Shown: piece after piece, positions 38,601 through 50,600 of the stretch
Layout: every line of letters starts with the position of its first letter
Numbering within the stretch: the stretch's first letter is position 1
NCBI GenBank assembly: GCA_030549495.1
Contig: JAUIRK010000288.1
Coordinates: 610,190-674,189, forward strand
Source of the DNA: Nectonema munidae
Lineage: Eukaryota; Nematomorpha; Nectonematoida; Nectonematidae
DNA: 64,000 nucleotides
Reading direction: 5' to 3'
The notes under the pieces: generated by a model
What the model was told of the DNA's origin: nothing
Databases searched by the model: none
The model's input: only the letters and a program-made list of their open reading frames with translations
Translations under genes and position numbers: made by a program

Positions 38601-41600
38601 CAGCAAACAAAAGTTCCCAGAGATCTTCCTTTCTTAGATGATTTGATAGCTCATCAACAACTAAAGAAAACAATAATGGACTCAGTGCTGAAACTTGATG
38701 TAAACCAATTTTAACCTCAAATTTTCTTGAGATTCCTTCAGGAGTTCTAATAGCGGTTCTCGAACATTTGTACATTTCCTGCACCAATCTCACAAGTTTT
38801 TCGGAAATTCCCTTTTTACGCATGCACCAATACACCACTTCTCTGGGAATAGTATCATAGGCTTTCTCTAGATCAACAAAACCACAAAAAACAGCTGAAT
38901 TTCCTTCAATTTTCTTCTCTATAAGTTGTTTTATGATAAAAATTCCTTCTTTTCCCCCCCTTTTTCCCAAAAACCCACCCTGTTTTGGGTTTTTTTTTTT
39001 CTCTGCACGAATTCGCCTTTCTTCTATCCTCTTCTTTTTTTTTTTTCTTTCCTCTTCCTTCAATTTTCTTCCGGCGCTTTCTAACTAAACCATTCCTCTT
39101 TTCTTCCTTTTTCCAGGTTGTTATATTCTTGATGATATTGTTTCTTCCTTCCCCTCCTTTATTTTTTTTTTTTTTTTTTTTTTTTTTGAATTTCAATTTA
39201 AATTTTTTTTTATTTTTTTTTTTTTTTTTTCCCTTTTAATTCCAACACTCTCTTCTCTTTTTTTTTTTTCATTCTTAAAAAATTGAAAGTTCTCCCCCTT
39301 CCTTTTCTTTTTTGTTTTTGTTTTATAAAATATTATTTTTTTTTTTTTTTTTTTTATTTTTATCTATTCTTTTTTTTCTGCTTTCGCATTTCTGTATATT
39401 TGGTTCTCTCTTTCTTTTGTTTTTAAATTATAATAAAGTTTTTGGGTCCCTTGATTCCTAGCAATGGCGATACATCCTTTAGCTTTCCTCTTCGTTTCGT
39501 ACAATTCCGTGTCTTTTAATTTTGTTTTTTGCCACTTCTTAAAGCTATTTTTTCTCTTACCACGCTTTTCACACTCTCGTTCCACCACCATGTTTCTTTT
39601 TGCCTCATTCCTCTAGACTTGTTACGTCCTAAAACTCTTTCACTTATCGATATCAAGTTCCTTTTTATCTTTCTCCACATTTCCTCTACATCACTCTTTT
39701 CCCATTGTAGAGCTTTTTTCAAACTCATATCTTGTCCCACTTTCTTTCAATTTCCCCAACTCTTCAATTTTTCATTCTTTTGAATATTTTGCTTATATCT
39801 TTTATTTTTATACCAGTCAAGCACAACCGATTTATGTTGGCTGACTATATTACTTCCAGGAATAGCTTTGCAATCTTAAATTTAAATTAAAATCTTGATT
39901 AAAAAATAAAGTCTATTTGATTTGTCTTACCACCACTTTCGTAGATAATCAGGTGTCCCAGCTTTTTTCTATATTTTGTATTACAAATTGTTAATTCATT
40001 TCTTTCTGCCATTTGTAAAATTCTTTCACCGTCTTCATTTCTTTTTCCATACCCATGCCCTCCGTGTGTATTATTGAAGCCGTCACAATGATCTCCCAAG
40101 TGTCCGTTTAGATCACCTCCTATTATCAACGTTTCATTTTCTTTGACTTCTTCAATCATTTCTTCCAACTTAGATATGAACTTTTCTTTTTTTTCTTTGC
40201 ATCCATTCTGTGGTGCGTATGCGGATATAACAGTTACCAGCTTTTTATCTCCCACCAGCTTCAATCGAATTAAACGATCTCCGTCTCTTTTCACTTCCAT
40301 TACCTTATTCTTTAACTTAGGTGAGATTATAAGTCCTACTCCATTCTTTGTGTTTGTATTTCCACTATAGAATATTTTATACCCTTCTGCGATTTCCTTT
40401 GCCGCACCCACCCCCCCCCCCCCCCCCCCCATCTTGTTTCCTGCACACACATCACTTCAATACTTCTCTTCTTCATTTCTTGTATCAATTCCAAACGTTT
40501 TCCCGTCATCGATCCTGCATTCCAAACGTAGGCAGTTGGACACGTCCACGGAGTACTTTGAGCTGTACCCCGCTCTTTGTTTGTGTGGATCATTACATTT
40601 GTTAAATAGAGCAGAGTTTTCTGCCCGGATGCCCTTCCTGACGCTAACCATTTTGTTTTCAGGATTGAAAACCTTTAGCCTTTGCACTTAATAGTACTAC
40701 ACCCACAAGGCAGCGGTAATTTGAAATCAGACTTATTTTCTCCTAGAGCAACTGCTGTCCAAAGCTATCGAGCTTATTTTACCCGGAGCTCAACTTTATT
40801 TCCCACCTCGGCCTAAACAGCATTCGGATCTCAAATAAATATTACTACTCTATTCTACTATATAAATATTATATACTCAATAAAATTTTGAATATTATAT
40901 TTATTCAGTAGTATATAAATAAAGTTTCTTCAATGTGCCTACTGTTTTTATTAATTTAGGGAAACAAGGTATCTTTGTTGCATTATAGCTTGCATCAACC
41001 ATCAACATCACAAATTTTTTCAAAATCTATCAATATCATGGAAGGTGTTTTTGAGGATGAAAAAACGGGGTTTACAGCTTCGCGCGAACAAATAATGCTT
41101 GTACTCTTCAACTTAGAGGATATTTTGATAAAAGCTGATCATTTCAACTCGATCGATAAAACTAAGTAAGGAAAAGACGAAAATACACACTAGAAGATGT
41201 ATGCATGTGATAAATTCTTTAGATTGCTGAATCCGATTCTAGAAGTCGCTACAAATGACTCCGATAAAATTGATGAAAACAGATTGGCACTCCGGGTTGA
41301 AAAGTGTGAGTGTCCTCCAAACTACTCTGGCATGTCTTGTGAAAGATGTTCCAGCGGATTTTATCCCGAGAAGCACAGACTGAATCAACTGCACACGGAA
41401 TGCGTGCCTTGTGAGTGCAATGGTCATGCTCACGCCTGTGACAAAAATGGAAACTGCTTAAATTGCCTCCATAACACAACGGGAAAGCATTGCGATTCTT
41501 GTAATCTCGGATTCTATGGAGATGCCACACGCGGAACGCCTTATGACTGCAACATTTGTCCTTGCCCAGTTCCTGACTTTTTAAACAAGTTTTACTTTTT

Positions 41601-44600
41601 TCTTCAAAATGAACACTCACTTGATTCTCATCTTAAATCCTTCATTTTATTTTTTTCAGTATCTCAGTAATCATATTCGGCTTTAATAAACGTATCTACA
41701 TCAGATATGAATAAAACAAATTGACGCTCGTAAAAACTAAATTCTTCCTACTGATTTTACCTTAAACATAAGTATCTAAATTCTTTTTTGAAGAGATCAT
41801 CGTAAAATAAAGTAAAAATTTGTTAAAAACTATAATTACACTAATCTACAAACAAAAAAAAGTTTTGCGGCAATGATAAAATTCAAAATTCGAAACCATT
41901 TTTTCCTATCACGTATAGATTTTTTGGTATTTGTAAAAAAATTGTTTACAATTGTGTACATTAGTATTTGCTAGAGTACTTGCGTCTGAATATTTTTTCA
42001 TAAAAAATACAAGTTATTATTTATATAATTATAAGCATAATTATCTATTTTTTTGTTTTTTGCTTATTTTACTTAAGGAATAAAAACCCAACAAAACTCG
42101 CCAATCATGCTTTCATTTACTATTATAATGTCTCTCTAATTTGGAAATATCTTGATAAAATCTCTCACGATGTTCATCTCTTACTGTTCCTAAATTTGAA
42201 GAAAAATATGAATATGAGAGCGAAGAAAGCGAATTTTTCTTCCAATTTTTCAAAAGCTTCAATCATTTTGCATACAATATTTTTATAATCAAATAATTTC
42301 TGGTTTCCAAGAAAATGTTTCACATATTTAAATTCCTTGCATTCCATAACTTGTTGAAATGCTATGTCTTTTTGAGCGGAGTCCAATAAAAATTCCTTCC
42401 TTAAAACGGGCGGAACTTAATTTTGGAAAAAAATTTGACAAGTATACTTAGTTGTATTTTTAATTAGAGATTTGACAGAATTTTTCTTTCATCCAATTTT
42501 AAGGTGAAGAAAAAAAGGAAATTTTATTTTGCTCTACTAAGCGCTTTTTTTTACGCTATATTTTGCTGGTTTAGACAATATTTTTTTCCCTACTGATTGA
42601 CAAACTGTACGTTTAGATTAAAAATTATTAATAAATTTGTAATAAGCATAATTTATTTGTTATAATAAATTAAACATAAAATTAATCATTAACTTCAAAA
42701 TATCAAATATCATGTCGAATTTTTTTTCAAAATATATGTTACTGCTGTTTATATAAAATAATTATCCTTGAATAATAAAATGAAAAAGTTGACCTAAATA
42801 TGATAAATTCAATCGTACTCATCAATACTTTCCATAACAATTGTCTATTGTTTAGCTTTGCCATGAGTTGTAAACTGAATGACCTTGAAAATAATAAGAG
42901 TGGCGTTAAGTGCAACTGTAAAGAAGGCTATTCTGGTTCAAACTGTGAAAGGTATGCATACAATATGATATTCTCTTCCACGAATTCAATTTTCAATCTC
43001 TAGATGTGCTCCTGGCTGGTATGGAAACCCATATGTTAAAGGCGAACAATGTCGAAAATGTGAGTGTAACAACAATCTGGACATGAGTGTGGATGAGCCG
43101 TGCGATCGCTTTACTGGGCTGTGCTTGGCGTGTTCTAACAATACTGCCGGTCCTTCCTGCCAATTCTGCAGCCATTCGTTTTACGGGTCTGCCCTCCTTG
43201 GCGACTGCAAACCGTGTTTATGCGATTCTTGCGGGGGCTCTTGTCACCCCCAAACTGGCGAATGTGTTTGCCATCAAAACGTAGTTGGCGAAACATGTAA
43301 CAGTTGCAAAGTAAGATTTTATAACTTTATGACAATCCGAAATGGAGGTCTATCAAGTGAGTTTGTATTCATTTATAGATTTAATCTATTTGTATTTGTA
43401 TGTTGGCATCCGCAGAAATAAGTCTTTTGTGTTTGTATTTTTGAAACCCCAAACAAATATTCGTGACGTGTATGTGGCCTATCTCTAATCAGAAAATTCT
43501 AAATTGGCTGAGATTTAATCTTGATCTTTTTAAATATGCTAATTAAATATTTTTTGTTGCACTCCTTGATAACATGCTTAATTAAGTACATAGAAGTTTC
43601 AAAGTTCTACTTTTTTGAGTTTGAAAATTATTTCCAATCATTAAAATACCAAGCAACTCAATCAATATTAGACATCATGTGCTCAAGCTTTCTTCTGATT
43701 GGACGTTCTGCAAATTTACTTTGTCACAGATTAACAATAAAATTTTACTGAGTTAGAATGAGATGTGGAGTTACCATTATAAAGCTATAATGTGAGTTTA
43801 GTAATCAATCCGTACATTTAAGAACGAAACAAAAAAATTTTACTGAGTTAGAATGAGATGTGGAGTTACCATTATAAAGCTATAATGTGAGTTTAGTAAT
43901 CAATCCGTACATTTAAGAACGAAACATATAACTTGCTTGTGATTCAAAAAATGCACTTATTTTGCAGAAAGATCACTGGGGCTTTGACAGCTGTGTCGGT
44001 TGCCTGCCATTCAAGTACAGTAGCGCTTCCATTAAAAACAGATGTGATGCCAAAAGCGGAGTGTGTCAGTGCGAGCGCGGTGCTAGTGGTGACTTCTGTG
44101 ACAAATGTGCTTTTGGCTACTGGAACTACTCAGCCTCTGGCTGCTTGCGTAATTTTCTTTATTCTTTCTTGATCTAAAGCCTCACCCTAAAGTACTTTTT
44201 GTAAATCTTTTGCATACGTTTACAATACGGTTACTTTTTGTGGGCCAAAACTAATAGTTGAAAAAAATTAAGGAAGACTAGTGAAATAGCCGTTGGAAGA
44301 TATGAAAGCTCAAAGTTAAAATTTACACAACGACATTTTTATAAGGCTTCAAATTATCCTTCTAGTATGCAAAATAGAATTGAATAAGAGAATTTAAAAC
44401 GCAAAAAGTCATTATAAATGTATAAAAGCCTATATATATATAATTATAATGAAAAAAATGGAAAAGTTTACGTATCCTCTTTATTATTTCGAAATGTGTT
44501 GTTGGTCTCCTGCAGACGCGTAGCATTAATTTTTATTCTTTAATTTCGCAGCGTGCGAATGTGCAGCTCTCGGCTCCAAAGGAATCCACTGCAATGAAAA

Positions 44601-47600
44601 GACTGGAAAGTGCTATTGTCTTCCCGGAGTCACTGGTGAAAAGTGTGATACCTGCAAAGATCGTTTTGTCCTTACCGAAGGCATTGGCTGCCAATGTAGA
44701 AATCTTTTCGTTTTATTTTTTTTTATCTTTTTCATGTAAAACTCTTGCAGCTTGCAAGAAATATAATTCTGTTAATGTAAGTTGAATCAAGTCTTCTCTG
44801 ATCTAAAGTCAGATATAAGACGCATTTGTCTTTTGAAGTAAAAATTCGTCGAGAAAATATTGGCATGACAAAAAAGGAAATGGTAGATCACATAAGGAAA
44901 ACATACTTTTTTTGCAATTTTATTTCAAACATGAGAAATTTTTTGTACTAAAGAAATGGTGTTTTTGCAAAAAATAAACAAAACAATGAAATTGCATTAG
45001 ATGATTCAGTTCGTGTTTGAAGCCAATTTCCTCAAATGTGTTGCATGTTTGATTGCATGCCTCTATAATCTATATATTAATCTTTATCTATATAAAATTG
45101 TATATATTTAAAAAGTTATATTTTATTGTCATTGGCGAACGCCGCATGCAAACCCTTTGATTTGATTGGATAAAGAAAATTTGAATAATTTGTGAGTTTT
45201 AACCATACAATTAAAATTAAAATCTAACCAGTTATTCTGGAAATAACAAATTGTGGCAATAACGATAGATCTGATTGCTATTGCAACCCTTCACATGACC
45301 CTTCTAGAGTTATGTAATATTAATTTTACTCGTTGATTTAAGTTATTTTTCTTCAGCTTGTGATTCCTGTACCCATACCCTCTTTGATGATTTGGACAAG
45401 CTGCGTGAAGACTTTCTCCCTACCTCCGGAGAAATCAATGACATCTACAACCAAGTGTACTCGTCGAAACAGCTTTTCTTGATGAACAGTAAAATGGTTG
45501 ACATGCTGCCCCAACTCCCTCATCTCAGCAAGGCTTCTTCTCCAAGAGAAGACAAACAGAGCGCGCTTGTGGAAAGCAAATCAGAAGTTGAAAAGATTGC
45601 TACTGGTTTCTCCTTCATCCACTCCGACTCCCGAGCATTGGTTGCGAGTGCGGACAATTTTGAGGAATCCCTATCTCAAATCATTGATGGAGCGATAAGC
45701 CTGGAAGATAACATATATAACCTAAGTAAAGACATCACTGGTAACAAATTTTACTTTAAATTGGCCTTTTTTTATGTAGGTAATCGAGTTTCATTCTTAA
45801 TCTAAATAAATATTTTAGGAATAATTGACGACATCCTAAAATTCAACTCTTCCGTTCTCCTAAACAAGGAAAAGGATAATTCGGAGAATTTGATTAAACA
45901 GTCTAAAGCCGCCAACGATATGATACAGCGAAAAAACTATTCCGACATCAATAGCGATACAAACATCTTGTTAAACGAATCAAAATTCAGTATTTCTTCC
46001 ATTTAACACATATACAAAATACATCGACAAGCATATTTATTTATACTTCAGTTATAATAAGGGATAGATCATACTACGAATATATTAAATATATCGTTGG
46101 CTCCCCTTACTTTTAAAATGGAAAGATAAACCTAGTCTTTAATAATTAATTTTTATCAAATTATGCACATACGAAACTAAAAAAAAGTAAGGGGAGCCAA
46201 CGATATATTTAAAAAGAATAAATATTTTTTGATTTGAACATTTTCGATTCTTTGATTATTCGACAAATATAATATTTAAAATCGTGCAAATTGCAAAGTA
46301 TAGGTAATAACTTTTTTAACATCGTATGAGGTAGCAAAATATGAACAGAAAGTTTGATATTTTTTTGATTAATATTTTTCGATTCTTTGATTACAGAATT
46401 TTATTTTGATTATTTGACAAATATAATATTTAAAATCGTGCAAATTGCAAAGTATAGGTAATAACTTTTGTAACATCGTATGAGGTAGCAAAATATGAAC
46501 AGAAAGTTTGATATTTTTTGATTTTTTAAAGAATATTTTTCGATTCTTTGATTACAGAATTTTATTTTGATTATTTGATAAAATATATTATTTAATATCG
46601 TGAAAAAATTAATAACTTATCTAACATCCTCTCCCCGAATGAAGTATATCAAATCTTACATCTAGCAAAATATGAACTGATAGGTTGGAGATGAATTATC
46701 GCGGTATACAGGTTGGAGATATACCATCGTAGTATACAGGTATAATGTATATAGGTAATAACTTATGTAGCATCGTCTCCCCGAATGAGGTATATCAAAT
46801 CTTACATCTAGCAGAATGTGAACAGAAAGTTGAACATTGTCTCCCTAGTTATTTGTACATGGAATAGTATAATTTTTGCATTCATTCGTGAACTTTTGTG
46901 ATTGAAGGAAATAAATAATCTAGAAAATATTATTTTAATTTACTAAATATGTGAAGAAGAATTGAGAATGTTGATAGTTAATTGATGTAACTAGATCAAT
47001 TCAAAAGATGTGAAGCTCTCTTTGAAATCACTATCATTTCAAATAATTCACAATTGATTGAAAAAAGTATAGCAATGATTGCAAATATTTCAGTAAAGAG
47101 CGAAATAGCCTATAATATAACTCGATTTTACAATACTCCAATTGAATCATTTAGTTTTGGAGAATGCCAACTTTTTTGCTTACTTGCCACAAGAGTTGGA
47201 AAAGAAGGTGCAAAACATTTCGACGCATGTAAGCAGTGTTGACAATCTCTGCACGAGGATGGAAGATGCTGCACTGCAAGCTGCCAACGACACCAGAGAC
47301 GCCATTCTTCTTCTGAAGCCGATCTCGGTTCAGAGAATCAAGAAGGTTCTCGACGATTACGAAACCGGCACTTATGAAATGCAGAAGATGGCGGAGCAAA
47401 GTATCATGTTGACTGCGCAAAGCAATGAAATCTACTCAAACATAACCAGGTTCGTATCTTTCATCTTTAGCTTATATCTCTTCATTAACCAGTGTATTTT
47501 TGCGTAAATTAAATTTCTTGACTTACATGCTCTATCACATTGAATCCTGCATGGAATAATTTCATTTGGGCTGTGAGTCTGAAACTAGATTTTCTACATT

Positions 47601-50600
47601 CTGAAGTTTAGCATATCCTTTTTTGATGGAAGATGGAATCTATCGAGCAATACAGCATACAATAATAAAGAAGTATAGAAAAATGTTCATGAAGATACTG
47701 AAGGTATTTAATAGGAGGCAGATTTCAGGCTAAAATTTAAGCCCTAATTCTCTTATATGAGTTTAATTTCCCATAATTTTTGTACATTGATTAAATATGT
47801 ATAGGAATATCAAATATATACTACAAATAATTTATCAAAGTTATATTAGCTAAACTTTCGAAAGAGTTCGAAAAGAGGGGGGGTTGGGTTTTTTTTCCCC
47901 CCCTCTCCCCCCCCCCTCCCAAAGAAAAAAAAAATAAAAAAAAAAAAAATGGGGGGGAAAAGAGTTAACCAGGGCTCCTCAACATTTTTGAGACATTCTA
48001 AAAAAAATAAAAATCGCCCAATATGAAGTGAAAAATGGTAAAAATCTTTCACCTTTTCAAAATTCGATTTGATTTCTTCATTCCATTTAGGTTCAATAAA
48101 CACTTCTTCAAAATTACCTTCTACAGATTATCTAAGTATTGATTCTGAAGAATGTATTTAATTTTTTTATAGGAGTATTTAATTCTGAAGAAAGTTTTAG
48201 GAAAAATATTTGAATATTTGTTTTAAACAAGGCAAAGTTAGTTTCTAAAAAATCCCCACATGAATGTCATTTTCATCAAAAAATTGGGCCATTTGCCCTG
48301 GGTTGATAAACACTGGTAAAGAGAAATAAATTTAGCGAAAATAGAATTTTATTATTCATACAGTCAACATTTGTTAATACGGTATTCATTAAACGGAATC
48401 ATTAATTATCCGTACATTTGATTGGAAAACCATTATTTTCCCCAATCCGTATTTTGTTATCTGAATAGTTTTCTAAAACATTATGTTCGTTTAACGAAGT
48501 AAAAATAAGCTGTCACAAAAATCACCACAATCCACAGTTCTATTTTATATGTTATTACTTACAACCTTTTTCATAGGATTTTCAAGAATTTGGAAAGCAT
48601 TGTTATCCAAAGCGAAGAAAAAGAGATGGAATTAAAAGAAGCAAAGGATACATCGACTTATGAAAACGCTCAAGTCCTTCCTTTAGTTTCTGAGTAAGTC
48701 TAAGCCTTGAAAACGATTTTTGCTTTGTACATGTTCATTTTGCCAATAGATGTGACCTTTATGCCGAAAAGTTGATTGCTGATAAAGTGAAGATAACGAG
48801 ATTGATTTCTGTAACGCGATTTGCGGCTAAACCTGCGAAGGATGCTGCACTGGCGTACAGCTTGATTGCCGAACACATAGGAAACGCTTCTTTTAGCGGA
48901 AACTCCGCCGAGTTAGATATTGATACGTCGACAAAATTAGTGATAAATCTCACGGACCAAAGTCGAGAGGTGTTTGTGAAGGCTCGCCAGAGTTTAGCTG
49001 ATGTCAGGCAACTTGATCATAATGTCAGTCGCGAAATTCGACGCGACATGGCCATCGAAAACAGAAATGTCCTGAAATTGGATGAAAGATTCAAGAATAT
49101 CGAGTCAGAAGTCAAAGTCATCAATGAGTCCATCTTCAATAACAAAAATAATCAAAGTAAATTTTAGCAAAATTCATTGTTATCAAGGTGGTTCCCACAC
49201 TACTTGAAAATTTGAAAAACCTTCAAAAATTATCCTTTTTTCAGATCGGGCTTTATTCTGCAAATAACATTGACTTAACAAATTAACTAAAATAATGAAA
49301 AAAAGTCATTCAATCAATAAAACAATTTTATTCATTTATTATTCAGAACAAAAATATAATAAATCCTATTTTTAAACACTTTTTGAAAGAATACGGACAA
49401 GTTATGTTTCAGGATTGACCGTTCAGCGTGGTAACTGAAATATTGAATACACTCACCTAAACTTTATCAATTTGATAGACGCATTTATCAAAGATTCCGT
49501 TCATATGGTGAAGTCGGCGATAGACAAGCAAAAGGACATGGCTATAAAGATTGATGGTATATACGCATCCACACAAAAATCCATGGACAAAGTTAAATCC
49601 CTGCCTCAGTACTTCAGCTCAACTGGTGCTTTCGAACTCCGGGATAAGAGTATGCACTTTAGCCAAGGGGTTTAACAAACGGCGCCCAGTCACTTCTTTC
49701 CAAGCTACATTTTTAAAATCTGAAAATTTTATTGAAACCTATGTTCGTAGATATTTCAGCTCAAAGATGTGAAAATTTTGTCATGTTACTCCCCATTCCC
49801 GGCATCAGTATGTCAATAGTTGTATGGCTTGTAAGCCAAGGTTAAGCAAATACCACCGGTATTCTTATTCTTTGCCCCATCTTATTGAGATTTGCATGTA
49901 TTATAATAATAATAATAATAATAATCAATAGGGTTGCGTATATTCTCAGATTTTTAAGAGATAAAAATCGGAGCAGGCAACATGCAATTTAGGATGCAAA
50001 GACGGATAATTTCTGTCTAGATATGGTGTCGCTATTTTTTAATCCGTGCTCAAATTAAGATTTGGAGCCTGAAAGGGGTCATTTGTAGTCAGAACCTGAT
50101 TAAGTAGTTCGAGAGAAGGATATTTCCCTCAGACTCCACAATCAATTGTTACGTACACTGTATTAGGGTGGCAATAATATTTTTTATTTTTGAAACATAA
50201 ATTCTTTACAATTACTTGTTTTATTTTATGAAAAGGTTTACCAAAATTATATGTATTAAATTGACAATTTAAATTATATAGGTATTACAAAAAGATAGGC
50301 ATTGCATTTATGTGTGAATGAATTGTTATATAGGTTTTTTTCGTAGTACTGCTTTTGCTCTTGTTTATTGATAACACGATTAAAATTGTGAATGAGAGCT
50401 ATTTCACCGTCATCTACATGATTTACTTTTTAAGGCTTGCGAAAGAATTGTTTGCTAATTTAAAATTATTGTCTTTTTCTCACTTTCTGGTTCGTTATTT
50501 AAAATCCTAGCGCTGCTTTTATAAAATTAAATAACTTTATAGTATTGCTTGAAACAAAATCGATAATTATCCTTGTTTCTATATTCTTTCTTTTTAAAAA

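Larger units (their letters stand above)
35127..40959 (+). other. Intron 25
   Basis: The longest intron. It holds a truncated SINE copy (36588-36665) and a LINE on the - strand (37830-40815). Between about 35580 and 36121, inverted GTTATAAC-type blocks hint at a mariner-like element. The 37200-37500 part is less AT-rich but unassigned. Confidence 0.7.
34217..41304 (+). other. LanA: LanA exons 24-27: L4 (laminin IV type A) domain
   Basis: Exons 34217-34363, 35031-35126, 40960-41165 and the first 27 codons of 41223-41588. The globular insert begins at [10 protein letters not shown], continues through [12 protein letters not shown], then [12 protein letters not shown] in exon 25 and [29 protein letters not shown] and LEVA in exons 26 and 27. 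These match the L4 module of LAMA5 piece by piece. Intron 25, which separates LLFEQ...ILK from GNKVS, is the longest in the gene at 5,833 bp and contains a LINE on the opposite strand. Splice sites either side are standard (AAA/gtatat and tttag/GGAAAC), so the insertion seems to be tolerated inside the intron. Confidence 0.93.
41305..44695 (+). other. LanA: LanA exons 27-31: LEc array
   Basis: Exons 41223-41588 (from [10 protein letters not shown]), 42856-42951, 43004-43310, 43968-44148, 44552-44695. The first unit completes the LE split by L4. Others include [18 protein letters not shown] joined to [17 protein letters not shown], the short [10 protein letters not shown] unit, the GFDSCVGC unit in exon 30 and [13 protein letters not shown]. 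The NNFA join across intron 27 reproduces the LAMA5 sequence and sets the unusual donor at 41589 (gttttac). Exon 31 ends in GIGCQ and joins exon 32 in phase 1 to give CQSCDSC, the cysteine cluster that starts the coiled coil. Intron 29, just before exon 30, holds a perfect 95-bp duplication ending 41 bases upstream of the acceptor. Confidence 0.93.
45990..46994 (+). other. Intron 33
   Basis: Almost wholly repeats: a 126-bp palindromic MITE at 46086-46211 followed by a tandem array at 46245-46830. Confidence 0.7.

Noticed and set aside
38906-39239. Lys-rich (- strand) or Phe-rich (+ strand) open frames
   Set aside because: Products of long T/C runs inside the LINE, not separate genes.
44751-44776. 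26-nt mini-exon (acceptor TTGCAG, donor GTAAGT) between exons 31 and 32
   Set aside because: Its phase is incompatible with the next exon, and the direct join of exons 31 and 32 reproduces the family CQSCDSC cluster.
47067-47154. Open frame continuing from exon 34 through to exon 35 without splicing
   Set aside because: The unspliced frame does not match the frame of the exon 35 coil; a donor at 47067 and acceptor before 47155 keep phase 1 and give continuous coil sequence.
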